Source: an uncultured bacterium
GTDB taxonomy: Bacteria > Bacillota_I > Bacilli_A > RFN20 > CAG-826
Length of the DNA: 64,000 nucleotides
Reading direction: 5' to 3'
Assembly (NCBI GenBank): GCA_949288485.1
Contig: CASEKC010000002.1
Location: forward strand, 62,001-126,000
Under the pieces are notes generated by a model. It was not told where the DNA came from, did not search any database, and saw only the letters and a program-made list of their open reading frames with translations. Shown here one piece after another: positions 17,428 through 26,478 of the stretch (the first letter of the stretch is position 1; each line of letters begins with the position of its first letter). A program made the position numbers and the translations under genes.

Positions 17428-17443
17428 TATAACAATTGTTATA
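17428..17443. promoter_or_regulatory. Perfect 16-bp palindrome upstream of sufC, operator-like
   Basis: TATAACAATTGTTATA is fully self-complementary and lies 33 bases upstream of the sufC ATG, between a TATAAT box on the minus strand and the gene. It is not followed by a T-run. A repressor sensing iron, Fe-S status or oxidants would fit, but the regulator is unknown. Confidence 0.5.
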
Positions 17444-17485
17444 AACCCTCAAATTATATTATCTTAAAAGTGAAATTTTCTTATG

Positions 17486-17537
17486 TTGAAACTTTTATAC
17501 TTATAGTATAAAATTATAAGGCTATTTAACGATAGCC
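17486..17537 (+). promoter_or_regulatory. Promoter and 5' stem-loop of the lipoprotein pair
   Basis: TTGAAA (17486-17491), 15 bases, TATAAA (17507-17512). Transcription would begin near 17519, so the RNA starts with the hairpin GGCTAT-TTAACG-ATAGCC (17520-17537). A 5'-terminal stem-loop of this type often stabilises mRNA. Confidence 0.5.
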
Positions 17538-17562
17538 ATTTTATTTATGGAAGGAAAAAGAT

Positions 17563-19536
17563 ATGAAAAAAAGTACTAAATCAATGATTTTAGCCTTATC
17601 AGCCTTTTCCACAATAGCATTAAGTGGATGTGGAATCTCCGCTAAAGAAGATTTCATTATCGACTTTACTTACGAAACTGCAAGCGGAACTTCCGTTACA
17701 GAAGAAATCACAGCTCAAGACATATTAGATCGTTATTTAACAAATAATGGTTCTTCTGCTGCTGAAGCTTATTACAATGCTATTTACGAGGTTGCTCTTA
17801 GAGAAGTATTCACAAACGGTAGATTTCAAAATAGATTAAGTGATGCTCAAGCTGATGCTAATCGTGCTGTTGATGAAGCAAAAGATGCTGCAGATACTGC
17901 TGGAACTTCTTGGGAAGACTATTTAATCGATACTTTAAGTATTGTTGGTGATATGAGCGTAAGCGAGAGAGAACACCAATATTATTTACAATGCGAAGTC
18001 AACGCTATGAAAGAAATAGTTAGTGATGAATTCTATAACACTTTCAATCAATGGAATCCAGAAGTTGATGAAGCAAATCAAGATGAAGTTAACCAATTCA
18101 ACATGGTTTATGGTGAAAATGGTTATATTAAAACAAAATTGCCATATCACGTCAGAGATATTCTCATTCAAGTTGATGCTGATGCAGCAAATTATTCAAC
18201 TGGAGAAATTTCAAGCGATGATGCTGAACAACTTTACAATCTTTTTGAAGCATTAGTTAGATCCGATTCTCAAACTAATACTTACGCTGATATTGCAAGA
18301 AGATTAACTGATGATAGTGCTTCAGCAACAAATTATGGCGAACATTTAATGGATTTAGATACTTCGTTTATTAATGAATTCAAACTTGGCTTATATACAT
18401 TTGATGCTTTATATAATGAAGATATAAGAGAGGGAAATGCAGATTTTGATTCTTTAAGTGAAAAATTCTTAATGCCTAGCGATGTTGAAGAAGAATTAAA
18501 AGCTGTCGGTCCAACATATATTCCATATGAAGCAGTTGTCATGCTTAATGAATATAAGGATATAGATTCTTATAAAGATCCAGCTACTGGACAAGAATTA
18601 ACAGTTAACGAAGGTAAAGCTTCTTATTATCCAAGAAATATTATTTTCAATAAATATTTTAATTCTCATAATATTTCTTTCATCGTTAACCAAAAAGTAG
18701 ATTCAAGTGATCCAGCTTATGAATATGCTTTAACAGATACTGGCGTCATGGTTAAATCTGATTTAGATGAAAACGGCAATTATGCAATTGGTCAAGATGC
18801 TTATTTTGCTGAAGGAAGCAATGAAGCTGCTCATTTCCAACAAATCAATGGTTTAGATTATCCTGTTTTATGTGATGAAAAAGGAAATCCAATCGTTGTT
18901 TCTAGAAGCGAAACAGGAAATGCCGGTATTCACTTTGTAGTAATTGAAAAATCTCCATTAGAAAATCAAGCAACTGCTGAAGTTAAATTAAATGAATATT
19001 ATGCTCCAGTTAACCCTCTTGAACAAAATGGTCAAGATGCTAATGGTAATTATTACTACAATGAAGAATTCCCAACAGATAATAATGGAAATCCATTACC
19101 AACTTACGTTAATTCTATTCAAACAACTGTTGAAGGATATAACGAAAGAATTTATGGAAATTCTGATGGTGGAGTTACTGGTATTGGTGAAAAATATGAA
19201 ACTTATACCGGAACACAAAAAGAATATCAATTATTTGAATGGGTCACAGAAGGAAACTTCAGAGCTCAAGATGATTCAATTCAAGCAAAAGTTGATCAAT
19301 ATATTACTCAGAAAATGTTAAGTGCCCAACAAACAAGCGATCAAAACTTAATTGATTCTTGGAATGCATACAGCACTACATTAATGGATCAAGAAAGAAA
19401 TAGACAAATTGGCTTAATTCCTGAAACATGTGCTATTCACTTTGGTGATATGGATTATTATGGTGAAGGAAAATTATGTTACTACTCAACTTCTTTAAAT
19501 ACAAATCCAGGAAGTGGTAGTGAAGGAAATAACTAG
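17563..19536 (+). CDS. Large lipoprotein, possibly PrsA/SurA-like foldase
   Basis: A 657-residue secreted lipoprotein: signal peptide residues 1-22, lipobox LSGC with the lipid-carrying C23. The N-terminal ~150 residues (AQDILDRYL, YNAIYEVALREVF, SWEDYLIDTL) are helical and resemble the SurA/trigger-factor type N domain. A segment near residue 450 ending NAGIHFVVIEKSP resembles the last strand of a parvulin domain. These likenesses are weak and the call is inference. Tandem with a second lipoprotein gene 15 bases downstream, sharing promoter and terminator. It uses more C/T-varied codons than its neighbours, suggesting high expression. Confidence 0.6.
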   Translation: MKKSTKSMILALSAFSTIALSGCGISAKEDFIIDFTYETASGTSVTEEITAQDILDRYLTNNGSSAAEAYYNAIYEVALREVFTNGRFQNRLSDAQADANRAVDEAKDAADTAGTSWEDYLIDTLSIVGDMSVSEREHQYYLQCEVNAMKEIVSDEFYNTFNQWNPEVDEANQDEVNQFNMVYGENGYIKTKLPYHVRDILIQVDADAANYSTGEISSDDAEQLYNLFEALVRSDSQTNTYADIARRLTDDSASATNYGEHLMDLDTSFINEFKLGLYTFDALYNEDIREGNADFDSLSEKFLMPSDVEEELKAVGPTYIPYEAVVMLNEYKDIDSYKDPATGQELTVNEGKASYYPRNIIFNKYFNSHNISFIVNQKVDSSDPAYEYALTDTGVMVKSDLDENGNYAIGQDAYFAEGSNEAAHFQQINGLDYPVLCDEKGNPIVVSRSETGNAGIHFVVIEKSPLENQATAEVKLNEYYAPVNPLEQNGQDANGNYYYNEEFPTDNNGNPLPTYVNSIQTTVEGYNERIYGNSDGGVTGIGEKYETYTGTQKEYQLFEWVTEGNFRAQDDSIQAKVDQYITQKMLSAQQTSDQNLIDSWNAYSTTLMDQERNRQIGLIPETCAIHFGDMDYYGEGKLCYYSTSLNTNPGSGSEGNN

Positions 19537-19551
19537 GAGGAATAAAGTTAT

Positions 19552-21351
19552 ATGAAAAAAGGAAGAACAGCGTTATTACTTTTATCAGCAGCTTTATTAG
19601 TTACTGGTTGTTCAAAAGTTAGTGCTAATTTAAAAAATCCAGATGATCCAATCGTAGTTGATCAAAATGGAAATGCAGTTAACGTTGAAAATAACGAAAT
19701 TAATCAAATTTTTAACTCAATTAAAAATGGTGATAGTTATTCTTCAAGCGTTAAAGATATGTTAACAGAAGCTATTGCTAAAGCTTATGTTGGAGATTAC
19801 CGTGTTGATAGTAATGGTTTAGTTTATATTGAAGGATTAGATTTAAATGATAATACTTCAGTTATGAACTTCGTTAACGAACACAAATTTTATTGGAACT
19901 GGGTTTCTACATCTACTTCAGTTGAATTTGAAGAAGAACCATCTTCTTCAAAAGTTGAAGATTATAAAGTTAGAATCCAAGCTTATATTGATTTAGTTCA
20001 AAAAGAAATCGTTACAACTTTATATGATGAAGCTGTTGTTGTTACTTATATGAACAATAATCGTTTCTATGAATCTTTATATGCTAAATCCGTTTATGAA
20101 AAACTTTATACAGTTTATAATGAATCCGGAAATAGTGTTGATCCTACCCTTTTATATAGAGAACCAACATATAAAGATCCAGAAAATGCTAGTGAAAATA
20201 AAGAATTTGTTGATGCTGGTTTTACAACTGGTAAACTTGTAACCCGTGAATATAATCCTGAAGATAATTATAAAATGGTTATTGAAGGAGATACTCAATT
20301 ATTACATTTATATCATTATGTAGATTATATTAATCTCTCAATTATTCCTGATATTCTTTCAAATTTATTAACAGAATCATATATTTTTGAAAGACAATAT
20401 CAATCAATTGGTAGAACTCAAGCTAGAAAAGTTAATTTCATTAAAGTAACTGATACTTCTTCAAAAATGGCTCAACCATTAATGAGAAGCTATATCAATA
20501 CTATTTTAAGAAATGAAACTGAGAGAAATGTTAATTTCTCAACACTTATCGATGCTTGGGAAGGAAGCCATGATAAATTAACTTTAAGTGAAAATGAAGA
20601 AGCTAGAAATTTAGCTCTTAGCGTTTATGGAGAAGAATCAACTAGAATTAATTCTGGTTTTGCTTCTTATATTGATGGAAAAACTGGTGAAGATTATCCA
20701 TATTTCAATGGTTCACTTTATGGTGATATTATTAAAAACTATAGTGAATTAACAAATAATCCTTCAACTAATGATTCAACAATTTATACAACATTCACTT
20801 CTATCGATGGAATTCCTTATACACCTGAAGAAGGTTTAGCAATTCAAATTGAAAACTTAGAAACTTCTTCCTACGTTACAAATGAATGGGGTACTTCTTC
20901 ATCATTTAATCTTGGTGGAAGTGATATGATCACTAACCTCTTCTCATATGGTCTTGCTACCGAATTTGAAAGAGCAACTGATCCAAATACTTCTTATGTT
21001 GTTGATGGATATTATGTCAAACAATTCACTCAAGGTGGTCCAGTATTCTTAAAAAATAATACTTACACTAGTGATGTTGACTCTATCTTATGGCAAAATG
21101 AAAACGATTATTATATCGTTGAAATCGTTGATCAAGTTTCTTTAGATACACTTGCATTAAATAGTGATTCAACAGAAGAAGAAAAAGACAGTATTGAAGA
21201 ATATGCAAGAAATATAGGCTATACTGTTGCGAGCGAAGGAACTTATACAAATAATGCACTTCTTTATTATCTTGAACAATCTAACATCAATTACTATGAT
21301 GAAGATGTAAGAGATTATTTCGAAAGTGAATTCCCAGATTTATTTGAATAA
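19552..21351 (+). CDS. Large lipoprotein, second of tandem pair
   Basis: A 599-residue lipoprotein with signal peptide and lipobox VTGC (C20). The overall plan resembles that of the preceding protein: helical N-terminal segments (KDMLTEAIAKAY, YIDLVQKEIVTTLYDEAVV, ESLYAKSVYEKLY), a long middle, then LWQNENDYYIVEIVDQVS near residue 520 resembling the end of a rotamase-like domain. No definite family recognised. Strong GGAGG ribosome binding site. The two may be paralogues that help fold exported proteins; a structural solute-binding or adhesive role is also possible. Confidence 0.55.
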   Translation: MKKGRTALLLLSAALLVTGCSKVSANLKNPDDPIVVDQNGNAVNVENNEINQIFNSIKNGDSYSSSVKDMLTEAIAKAYVGDYRVDSNGLVYIEGLDLNDNTSVMNFVNEHKFYWNWVSTSTSVEFEEEPSSSKVEDYKVRIQAYIDLVQKEIVTTLYDEAVVVTYMNNNRFYESLYAKSVYEKLYTVYNESGNSVDPTLLYREPTYKDPENASENKEFVDAGFTTGKLVTREYNPEDNYKMVIEGDTQLLHLYHYVDYINLSIIPDILSNLLTESYIFERQYQSIGRTQARKVNFIKVTDTSSKMAQPLMRSYINTILRNETERNVNFSTLIDAWEGSHDKLTLSENEEARNLALSVYGEESTRINSGFASYIDGKTGEDYPYFNGSLYGDIIKNYSELTNNPSTNDSTIYTTFTSIDGIPYTPEEGLAIQIENLETSSYVTNEWGTSSSFNLGGSDMITNLFSYGLATEFERATDPNTSYVVDGYYVKQFTQGGPVFLKNNTYTSDVDSILWQNENDYYIVEIVDQVSLDTLALNSDSTEEEKDSIEEYARNIGYTVASEGTYTNNALLYYLEQSNINYYDEDVRDYFESEFPDLFE

Positions 21352-21361
21352 TAAACTTTAT

Positions 21362-21394
21362 AAAAGAGGAAGATAGAAAAGCTTCCTCTTTTTT
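21362..21394 (+). terminator. Intrinsic terminator after the lipoprotein pair
   Basis: An 11-bp stem AAAAGAGGAAG/CTTCCTCTTTT with a T-run, 10 bases past the stop codon. Confidence 0.9.
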
Positions 21395-21409
21395 ATATGA
21401 AAATATATT

Positions 21410-21487
21410 AAATTCCTTTAATTAGTAAAATTAAAGGAATTTTATTTTTCTATAAATATAAATAGTATTAAAATATTTATAGAAAAA
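21410..21487. repeat. Two stacked inverted repeats upstream of the HIT gene
   Basis: First, 13-base arms AAATTCCTTTAAT/ATTAAAGGAATTT with a 7-base loop (21410-21442). Second, 15-base perfect arms TTTTTCTATAAATAT/ATATTTATAGAAAAA with a 13-base loop (21445-21487). The first could be a second terminator. The second lacks a T-run and lies 47 bases before the HIT start, so may be a leader hairpin or operator. Confidence 0.5.
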
Positions 21488-21533
21488 TATTATATTTAAT
21501 ATTAATAAATATAAAGAAAGGAAAATAGAAAAT

Positions 21534-21953
21534 ATGAAAGAATTTGATCCAAATTGTATATTTTGTAAAATTGTTGATGGAGTTATCCCTTCTTCTAAAA
21601 TATATGAAGATGATGAAGTTGTGGCTTTTTTAGATAATGCTCCTTTAACTTATGGACATGCTTTAGTCGTTCCTAAAAGACATTATGACTCATTTTTATC
21701 AACACCTAAAAACATTATGAATCAAGTAATGAATGTCGCTCAAAGAATTGGTCAAATCGATATTGAAGTTTTAGGTGCTAAAGGAGTCAATATTATTTCA
21801 AATTGTTATCCATCAGCTGGACAAGCCATCCCTCATTTCCATGTCCATGTTATACCTCGTTATGATGCAAGTGATGGCTTAAGAATTGAAAATAAACCAA
21901 TGAAAGATGTTAATCTTCCTAGTATTGTTGAAAAATTTAAAGGTAAATTATAA
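21534..21953 (+). CDS. HIT-family nucleotide hydrolase
   Basis: A 139-residue histidine-triad protein that hydrolyses nucleotide phosphoramidates and related compounds. The catalytic triad HFHVHVIPRY is near residue 102, and CIFCKIV near residue 8 holds the zinc-binding cysteines of the Hit/HinT type. YGHALVVPKRHYD is the usual helix-strand region. Length is standard. Monocistronic, with a bidirectional terminator facing the convergent yhaM. Confidence 0.93.
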   Translation: MKEFDPNCIFCKIVDGVIPSSKIYEDDEVVAFLDNAPLTYGHALVVPKRHYDSFLSTPKNIMNQVMNVAQRIGQIDIEVLGAKGVNIISNCYPSAGQAIPHFHVHVIPRYDASDGLRIENKPMKDVNLPSIVEKFKGKL

Positions 21954-21996
21954 TAAAATATTATCTATAATTTATATATTAAGAAGATATATATTG

Positions 21997-22031
21997 AAAA
22001 AATGATAATCGAATAAACGATTATCATTTTT
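21997..22031. terminator. Bidirectional terminator between HIT gene and yhaM
   Basis: An 11-bp stem AATGATAATCG/CGATTATCATT with a 6-base loop, A-run on one side and T-run on the other. It overlaps the yhaM stop codon. Confidence 0.88.
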
Positions 22032-22965
22032 CATTTTTTTCACTTTTAAGTTTATAAAACATTCTTCCATCAAGAGGGAAAAGTTTAGCACTAAATTCTC
22101 CACTTTCTACATCATTAAATGCTTTATCTAACGCTTTCATTTTAGCATCCATTTCATCAATAAACGATAATACTAATGCTTCACGAGTTAAAGGCATTAC
22201 TGGAGAACCATATTCTAATTTTCCATGATGCGAAAGAATTAAGTGTTTAAGTAAAATAACTTCTTCTCCTTCTATTTTTAATCTTTTTGAAGCTTCATCA
22301 ACCATCATTGCTCCAATTACTAAATGCCCTAATAAAGTTCCTTCTTTAGTATAAGTTGTTCCAACTACTCCACTTAATTCTTCACATTTACCAATATCAT
22401 GGAGTAAACATCCGCTAATAAGCAAATCATAATTTAAAGTATCATAATGTGAACAAATCATTTTAGCAATTTCACACATTGAAATAGTATGATCTAATAA
22501 TCCTCTTAAATAATCATGATGATTACTCATTGCAGCAGGAAAGGTTAAAAATTTTTCTTTATAAACACCTAATACATCATAAACTATCTTTTTTAACTTC
22601 TCATTTTCTATTGAAGTTAAAAAAGATTTAAGTTTACTTACTAATTCTTCTTTTTCAAATGGTGAAGCTGGAATTAAAGAATCCATATCGGCATTGTTAG
22701 GATCTACAATATTTCCATCAAATATTTTAATTTGTAATTTATCTTTATAATCGATTACTTCTCCATCAATATAAACAATATTTCCGTTTTTAAAGGTTAA
22801 TAAATCATCATTATTTACTTGCCACTTTTTAGCTTCAATTACTCCAGTTTTATCTTGAAGTAAAATAGTTAAATAAGTTAAACCATTAGTTGTAACACCT
22901 TTTAAAGCATTTTTTACTATATAAAAACCAGAAGCATTCATTCCATCCATTAAATCTTTAATCAT
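22024..22965 (-). CDS. yhaM: 3'-5' exoribonuclease YhaM
   Basis: A 313-residue nuclease of RNA decay and DNA turnover, typical of Gram-positives. Residues ~15-90 form an OB-fold (KKWQVNNDDLLTFKNG). The HD domain follows: MSNHHDYLRGLLDHTISM near residue 142, the metal pair in CLLHDIGKCEEL near 186, and LILSHHGKLEYGSP near 242. Length matches the family. It ends in the terminator shared with the HIT gene. Confidence 0.94.
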   Translation of the reverse strand: MIKDLMDGMNASGFYIVKNALKGVTTNGLTYLTILLQDKTGVIEAKKWQVNNDDLLTFKNGNIVYIDGEVIDYKDKLQIKIFDGNIVDPNNADMDSLIPASPFEKEELVSKLKSFLTSIENEKLKKIVYDVLGVYKEKFLTFPAAMSNHHDYLRGLLDHTISMCEIAKMICSHYDTLNYDLLISGCLLHDIGKCEELSGVVGTTYTKEGTLLGHLVIGAMMVDEASKRLKIEGEEVILLKHLILSHHGKLEYGSPVMPLTREALVLSFIDEMDAKMKALDKAFNDVESGEFSAKLFPLDGRMFYKLKSEKNEK

Positions 22966-23037
22966 ATATTTCTCTTTTATATTTATTTTCTCCTTATTTT
23001 ATCTATATATTTTTATATATTTCTGTAATATTTAAAA

Positions 23038-23844
23038 TTAATTTACTTCATCATTATTACTATTATCACTATTTATTAAAGCTTCGACTTCTTCTAATTC
23101 ATAACCTTTATTTACTAACGACGAAATAATATGTTCTTTTTTTAAATCTTTTTCTTTTAATTTTAAATATTCTTTCATTAATTTTCTTTTTTCAACCTCA
23201 TGATTAATATTTAAAGATTTTAATAAATCATTAATTATTTCAAGATCAAAACCTCTTTTTAACATTGTTTCACTTATTCTTCTTTTTTGTTTAGCAAAAT
23301 TAGATGAAACATATTTATTTTTAATTAATTCAAAGTATCTTTTAGCTTTTTCTTTTTCGTATTCTTCATCAAACTTAATTTCATCAATAATATCACTACT
23401 TATTTCTTTTTCATGAAAATAGTTAGTAATGTAATATTTTCCATATAAAGAATTATTGAAATACTCTAAATAAGTCAAAATGTATTCTCGATCATCAATA
23501 ATTTTTGCTCTTTCAGCTTCTTTTATTACTTGATAAACTAAAATTTTATCGTTTTTATATTTATCAAGACATTTTAAAAGTAGATCATTTTTAGAATAAG
23601 GTTTTCTCATTAATAAAGTAGATATATATTTTTTTATTTTGTTTTTCGTATCTTCTTTAATTATCTTTTCTAACTCACTTTTTAAAAGACTTCCTTCTTT
23701 TAAAAAGTGTTCTTCATATGTTTGATAAGATATTTTTATTCTTTCAATCTTTTTATCATCGTTTTTATAATCTATTAAAACTTTATCATCTTTAATTTTG
23801 ATTTTTACTATTTCAATATAATTACCAGTTTTTTCTAATTGCAC
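23038..23844 (-). CDS. recX: RecA regulator RecX
   Basis: A 268-residue protein of the RecX family, which modulates RecA filaments. Characteristic three-helix repeats are seen: ISTLLMRKPYSKNDLLLKCL near residue 95, IDDREYILTYLEYF near 135, and RISETMLKRGFDLEIINDLL near 185. A ~70-residue N-terminal extension precedes them, as in some Firmicutes RecX. It overlaps the upstream glycosyltransferase gene by 23 bases. Divergent in sequence but the pattern is clear. Confidence 0.85.
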   Translation of the reverse strand: MQLEKTGNYIEIVKIKIKDDKVLIDYKNDDKKIERIKISYQTYEEHFLKEGSLLKSELEKIIKEDTKNKIKKYISTLLMRKPYSKNDLLLKCLDKYKNDKILVYQVIKEAERAKIIDDREYILTYLEYFNNSLYGKYYITNYFHEKEISSDIIDEIKFDEEYEKEKAKRYFELIKNKYVSSNFAKQKRRISETMLKRGFDLEIINDLLKSLNINHEVEKRKLMKEYLKLKEKDLKKEHIISSLVNKGYELEEVEALINSDNSNNDEVN

Positions 23845-24994
23845 GTTTATATACCTCCATTATATTGTTATAAAAAGTATTATCAGAAAATTGAGAGATA
23901 GAGTTATAAGCATTTTTAACTATTTCATCTATTTCTTCTTTCTTCATATTAATTACTTCATATAATTTATCTTTAAAATCAAGGGTATCTTCAAAAAAGA
24001 AACCAGTTACTTTATTATTAATAACATTTACTAAATTATTATCATATCGACATAAAATAGGAATATGCGCGGCCATTGCTTCCATAAAAGTTAAACCTTG
24101 AGTTTCACTAATTGATGCATTTAAAAATAAGTCACTCATTGCATAATAATATGGGACTTTTTCTAAATTAACTTTTCCTAAAAACATTACATGTTCATCA
24201 ATTCCTAAATCTTTAGTTAATTTAATTAAATTATTTTCATCAGGACCTGCTCCAACAAAAATTAAAATAGTTTTGATTTTTGAATCTTTATATTTTTCTA
24301 AATATCCTTTATATCCTTTAATAATAATATCAAAACTCTTTTCTTTAGCAATTCTTCCTAAACAAAGAAGGATTTTATCATATTTATCTAATCCATATTC
24401 TTTTTTTAATAGAGAGATAGTTTCTTTATCATCTACTTCAAAACGAGAAAAATCAAAACCTGTTGGAACAATATTAATCATCTTTTCTAATCCAATACTT
24501 CTTAAATAAACTTCGGTTTTTGCTGAAGGAGAAATAATTTCGGTAGCTCTAATCATACAAGCTCTAGCAAATTCTCTTATTGCCCATTTAGAAAAACGAT
24601 CAAAATATCCTTTTGTTGCATAATAAGTATAATCTTCATACATTGTATGATAAGTATAAACAGATGCAATATTTAACTTTTTAGCAACAATAAAACCAAA
24701 TTGCCCAATTCCAAATTCAGTATTAACATGAACAACATCTAAATTTAAAGATTTTATAAGTTTAAAGGCGTCATTATTAAAAACAAATGCTGCTCTATAA
24801 CCATAAAGTTGCTTAAGTTCAATTCCTGGGATTCCGATAACTTTATCTTTATAAGTAACATATTTTGAAGAGGTTGTTGTAATAACATAACAATTATGTC
24901 CTCTATCATTAAGTAAAGTAAAAAGAGAGTTAACTGAGGTAGCAACCCCATTAACTTCTGGATAGAATGTGTCACTAAATAAAGCAATATTCAT
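23822..24994 (-). CDS. Glycosyltransferase family 4, glycolipid-type
   Basis: A 390-residue GT-B glycosyltransferase. The N domain starts IALFSDTFYPEVNGVATSV, the nucleotide-sugar site contains LGRIAKEKSFDIIIKG near residue 215, and the E-x7-E-like motif SISETQGLTFMEAMA is near 300. This layout is close to the diacylglycerol glucosyltransferases of Firmicutes and Acholeplasma that make membrane glycolipids. It lies two bases downstream of a flippase-like membrane protein gene, which supports a lipid acceptor. Exact sugar and acceptor are not shown by the sequence. Confidence 0.88.
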   Translation of the reverse strand: MNIALFSDTFYPEVNGVATSVNSLFTLLNDRGHNCYVITTTSSKYVTYKDKVIGIPGIELKQLYGYRAAFVFNNDAFKLIKSLNLDVVHVNTEFGIGQFGFIVAKKLNIASVYTYHTMYEDYTYYATKGYFDRFSKWAIREFARACMIRATEIISPSAKTEVYLRSIGLEKMINIVPTGFDFSRFEVDDKETISLLKKEYGLDKYDKILLCLGRIAKEKSFDIIIKGYKGYLEKYKDSKIKTILIFVGAGPDENNLIKLTKDLGIDEHVMFLGKVNLEKVPYYYAMSDLFLNASISETQGLTFMEAMAAHIPILCRYDNNLVNVINNKVTGFFFEDTLDFKDKLYEVINMKKEEIDEIVKNAYNSISQFSDNTFYNNIMEVYKRAIRKNW

Positions 24995-24996
24995 AT

Positions 24997-26415
24997 TTAT
25001 TTATTAATTTTCTCCTCTTTTTTCTCTCTTTTTTCTTTATTTTTCTTAATTTCTTTTTCTTTTGTCATCTCTTCAAGATCTTCTTTTCTATCTTCAATCG
25101 TATCGATTGATAAAGTTAAAACAGTTTTTCTATTTGAAACTGGCATTAGACGATCTTCAATAGGAACACCTCTTGTTTTATAAGTGGCGCTTACAATTCC
25201 ACATACTGCAAACTGTAAATAGAAGGTAACAAATCTCCATAAAAGCAAGACTAAGTTTGCTCCACCTAAATTATAAAATTGTTGAGAAAAATATGAAGAA
25301 TTAGCGCCAAAAAGCCTATCAAAAACATATTCACTTATTCCAGCTGTTCCAGGAATTGGAATTAAACCTGTAACCATTTGATGGAAATTAGAAAAAGAAA
25401 CACAATCGACTATTTTTTGAAAATAATTAACGTTTTCCATTCCATTAAATCCATTTAAAGTCAATCCACTTAATAAAGGATATAAATTACCTACAATAAT
25501 TGAAATTAAAGTAAGAGAAAAAACTAAAATAGAAAACGGAATATTTGAACGTAGTCTTCTTAACTCAATTCGATAATTTTCAATCTGTAATCTAACGCTT
25601 TCTTTTTTCTCTTCAACATTTTTGACTAATTTTATTTTTCCTAAAAAATTAATTAAATGATTAATAACAAAATTATGAATCGCTCTTGATGAAGACATCA
25701 AAAGAATCAATCCCATAGTTAAAAGATTTAAAAGGAATCCTAATATAATAAAAATGAAAAAAGGAATATCTGGAATTGGATTTCCGTTAATTGTAATAGA
25801 AATTGGGAATGCTGGAATAGCTAAAATTTGATTAAAATTAACACACAAAGAAACTAAACCAACAAAAATTAAACAAGTTTGATAAACAATAAAGTTCATT
25901 ACCATTAAAGAGGCTGCATTTGATAATCCAACACCTTGTTTATTAAAAAGATAAACTTTTGCAATTTCTCCTCCATAAGCCCCAGGAGTAATTGAAGAAT
26001 AAAATATATCGTAAGCTTGTGAAGCTAAACCTTGATGATATTTATAATGTCTTTGATAAAGTCGAGCATATAAAAACATCATAAAAGCATTTAATAAGAA
26101 AGAAAATAAAACAATTCCTAAAAATAAAGCTAAAAAGCCATAATTCATATTTTGGATAAAATAAGGAATCATTTCATAAACTAATGTCCCCTCTTCCCCT
26201 TCAACAGGTTGAACAAGATTTATCCAAAGAACAATTACAGTAATAACTAAAACAATAAGTAAATATATAAAGTATTTCCAAGCATTCTTTTTCTTTTTTT
26301 GTTTATCGTCTTTGCTATTTTCTTTTTCAATATTTATTTCTTCAACTTGTTCTTTTTCTTCTTTTTTAACTTCTTCTATTTCCTTTTCATTAACTAAATT
26401 TTTATCATCGTTCAT
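24997..26415 (-). CDS. Flippase-like membrane protein (lysylphosphatidylglycerol synthase TM family, UPF0104)
   Basis: A polytopic membrane protein with about eight hydrophobic helices, related to the membrane domain of MprF and to YbhN. An acidic/basic N-terminal tail of ~50 residues precedes the first helix near WKYFIYLLIVLVITVIVLW. It contains the family TPGAYGGEIAKVYLF motif and, later, LIPIPGTAGISEYVF. A Lys/Glu-rich tail ends it. No aminoacyltransferase domain is present. It may translocate the glycolipid made by the next gene. An ATG six codons upstream (26433) is in frame but lies upstream of a TGGTATACT extended -10 on the minus strand (26424-26429), so 26415 is preferred. Confidence 0.85.
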   Translation of the reverse strand: MNDDKNLVNEKEIEEVKKEEKEQVEEINIEKENSKDDKQKKKKNAWKYFIYLLIVLVITVIVLWINLVQPVEGEEGTLVYEMIPYFIQNMNYGFLALFLGIVLFSFLLNAFMMFLYARLYQRHYKYHQGLASQAYDIFYSSITPGAYGGEIAKVYLFNKQGVGLSNAASLMVMNFIVYQTCLIFVGLVSLCVNFNQILAIPAFPISITINGNPIPDIPFFIFIILGFLLNLLTMGLILLMSSSRAIHNFVINHLINFLGKIKLVKNVEEKKESVRLQIENYRIELRRLRSNIPFSILVFSLTLISIIVGNLYPLLSGLTLNGFNGMENVNYFQKIVDCVSFSNFHQMVTGLIPIPGTAGISEYVFDRLFGANSSYFSQQFYNLGGANLVLLLWRFVTFYLQFAVCGIVSATYKTRGVPIEDRLMPVSNRKTVLTLSIDTIEDRKEDLEEMTKEKEIKKNKEKREKKEEKINK

Positions 26416-26443
26416 ACCCTTAAAGTATACCATAAAAATGCGT

Positions 26444-26471
26444 TTGCAATTATTGAAAATAAGTTTAAAAT
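26444..26471 (+). promoter_or_regulatory. Putative promoter giving a leaderless ABC exporter mRNA
   Basis: TTGCAA, 16 bases, TAAAAT (26466-26471). The start point would be about 26478, the base before the ATG at 26479. No Shine-Dalgarno is visible. Confidence 0.4.
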
Positions 26472-26478
26472 AAACCCT

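Noticed and set aside
17396-17452. Upstream in-frame start for SufC
   Set aside because: The extra 19 residues are not SufC-like and cover the promoter and palindrome.
17986-19321. Several 60-110-residue frames within the lipoprotein gene
   Set aside because: They are shadows of the main frame with no own ribosome binding sites or family resemblance.
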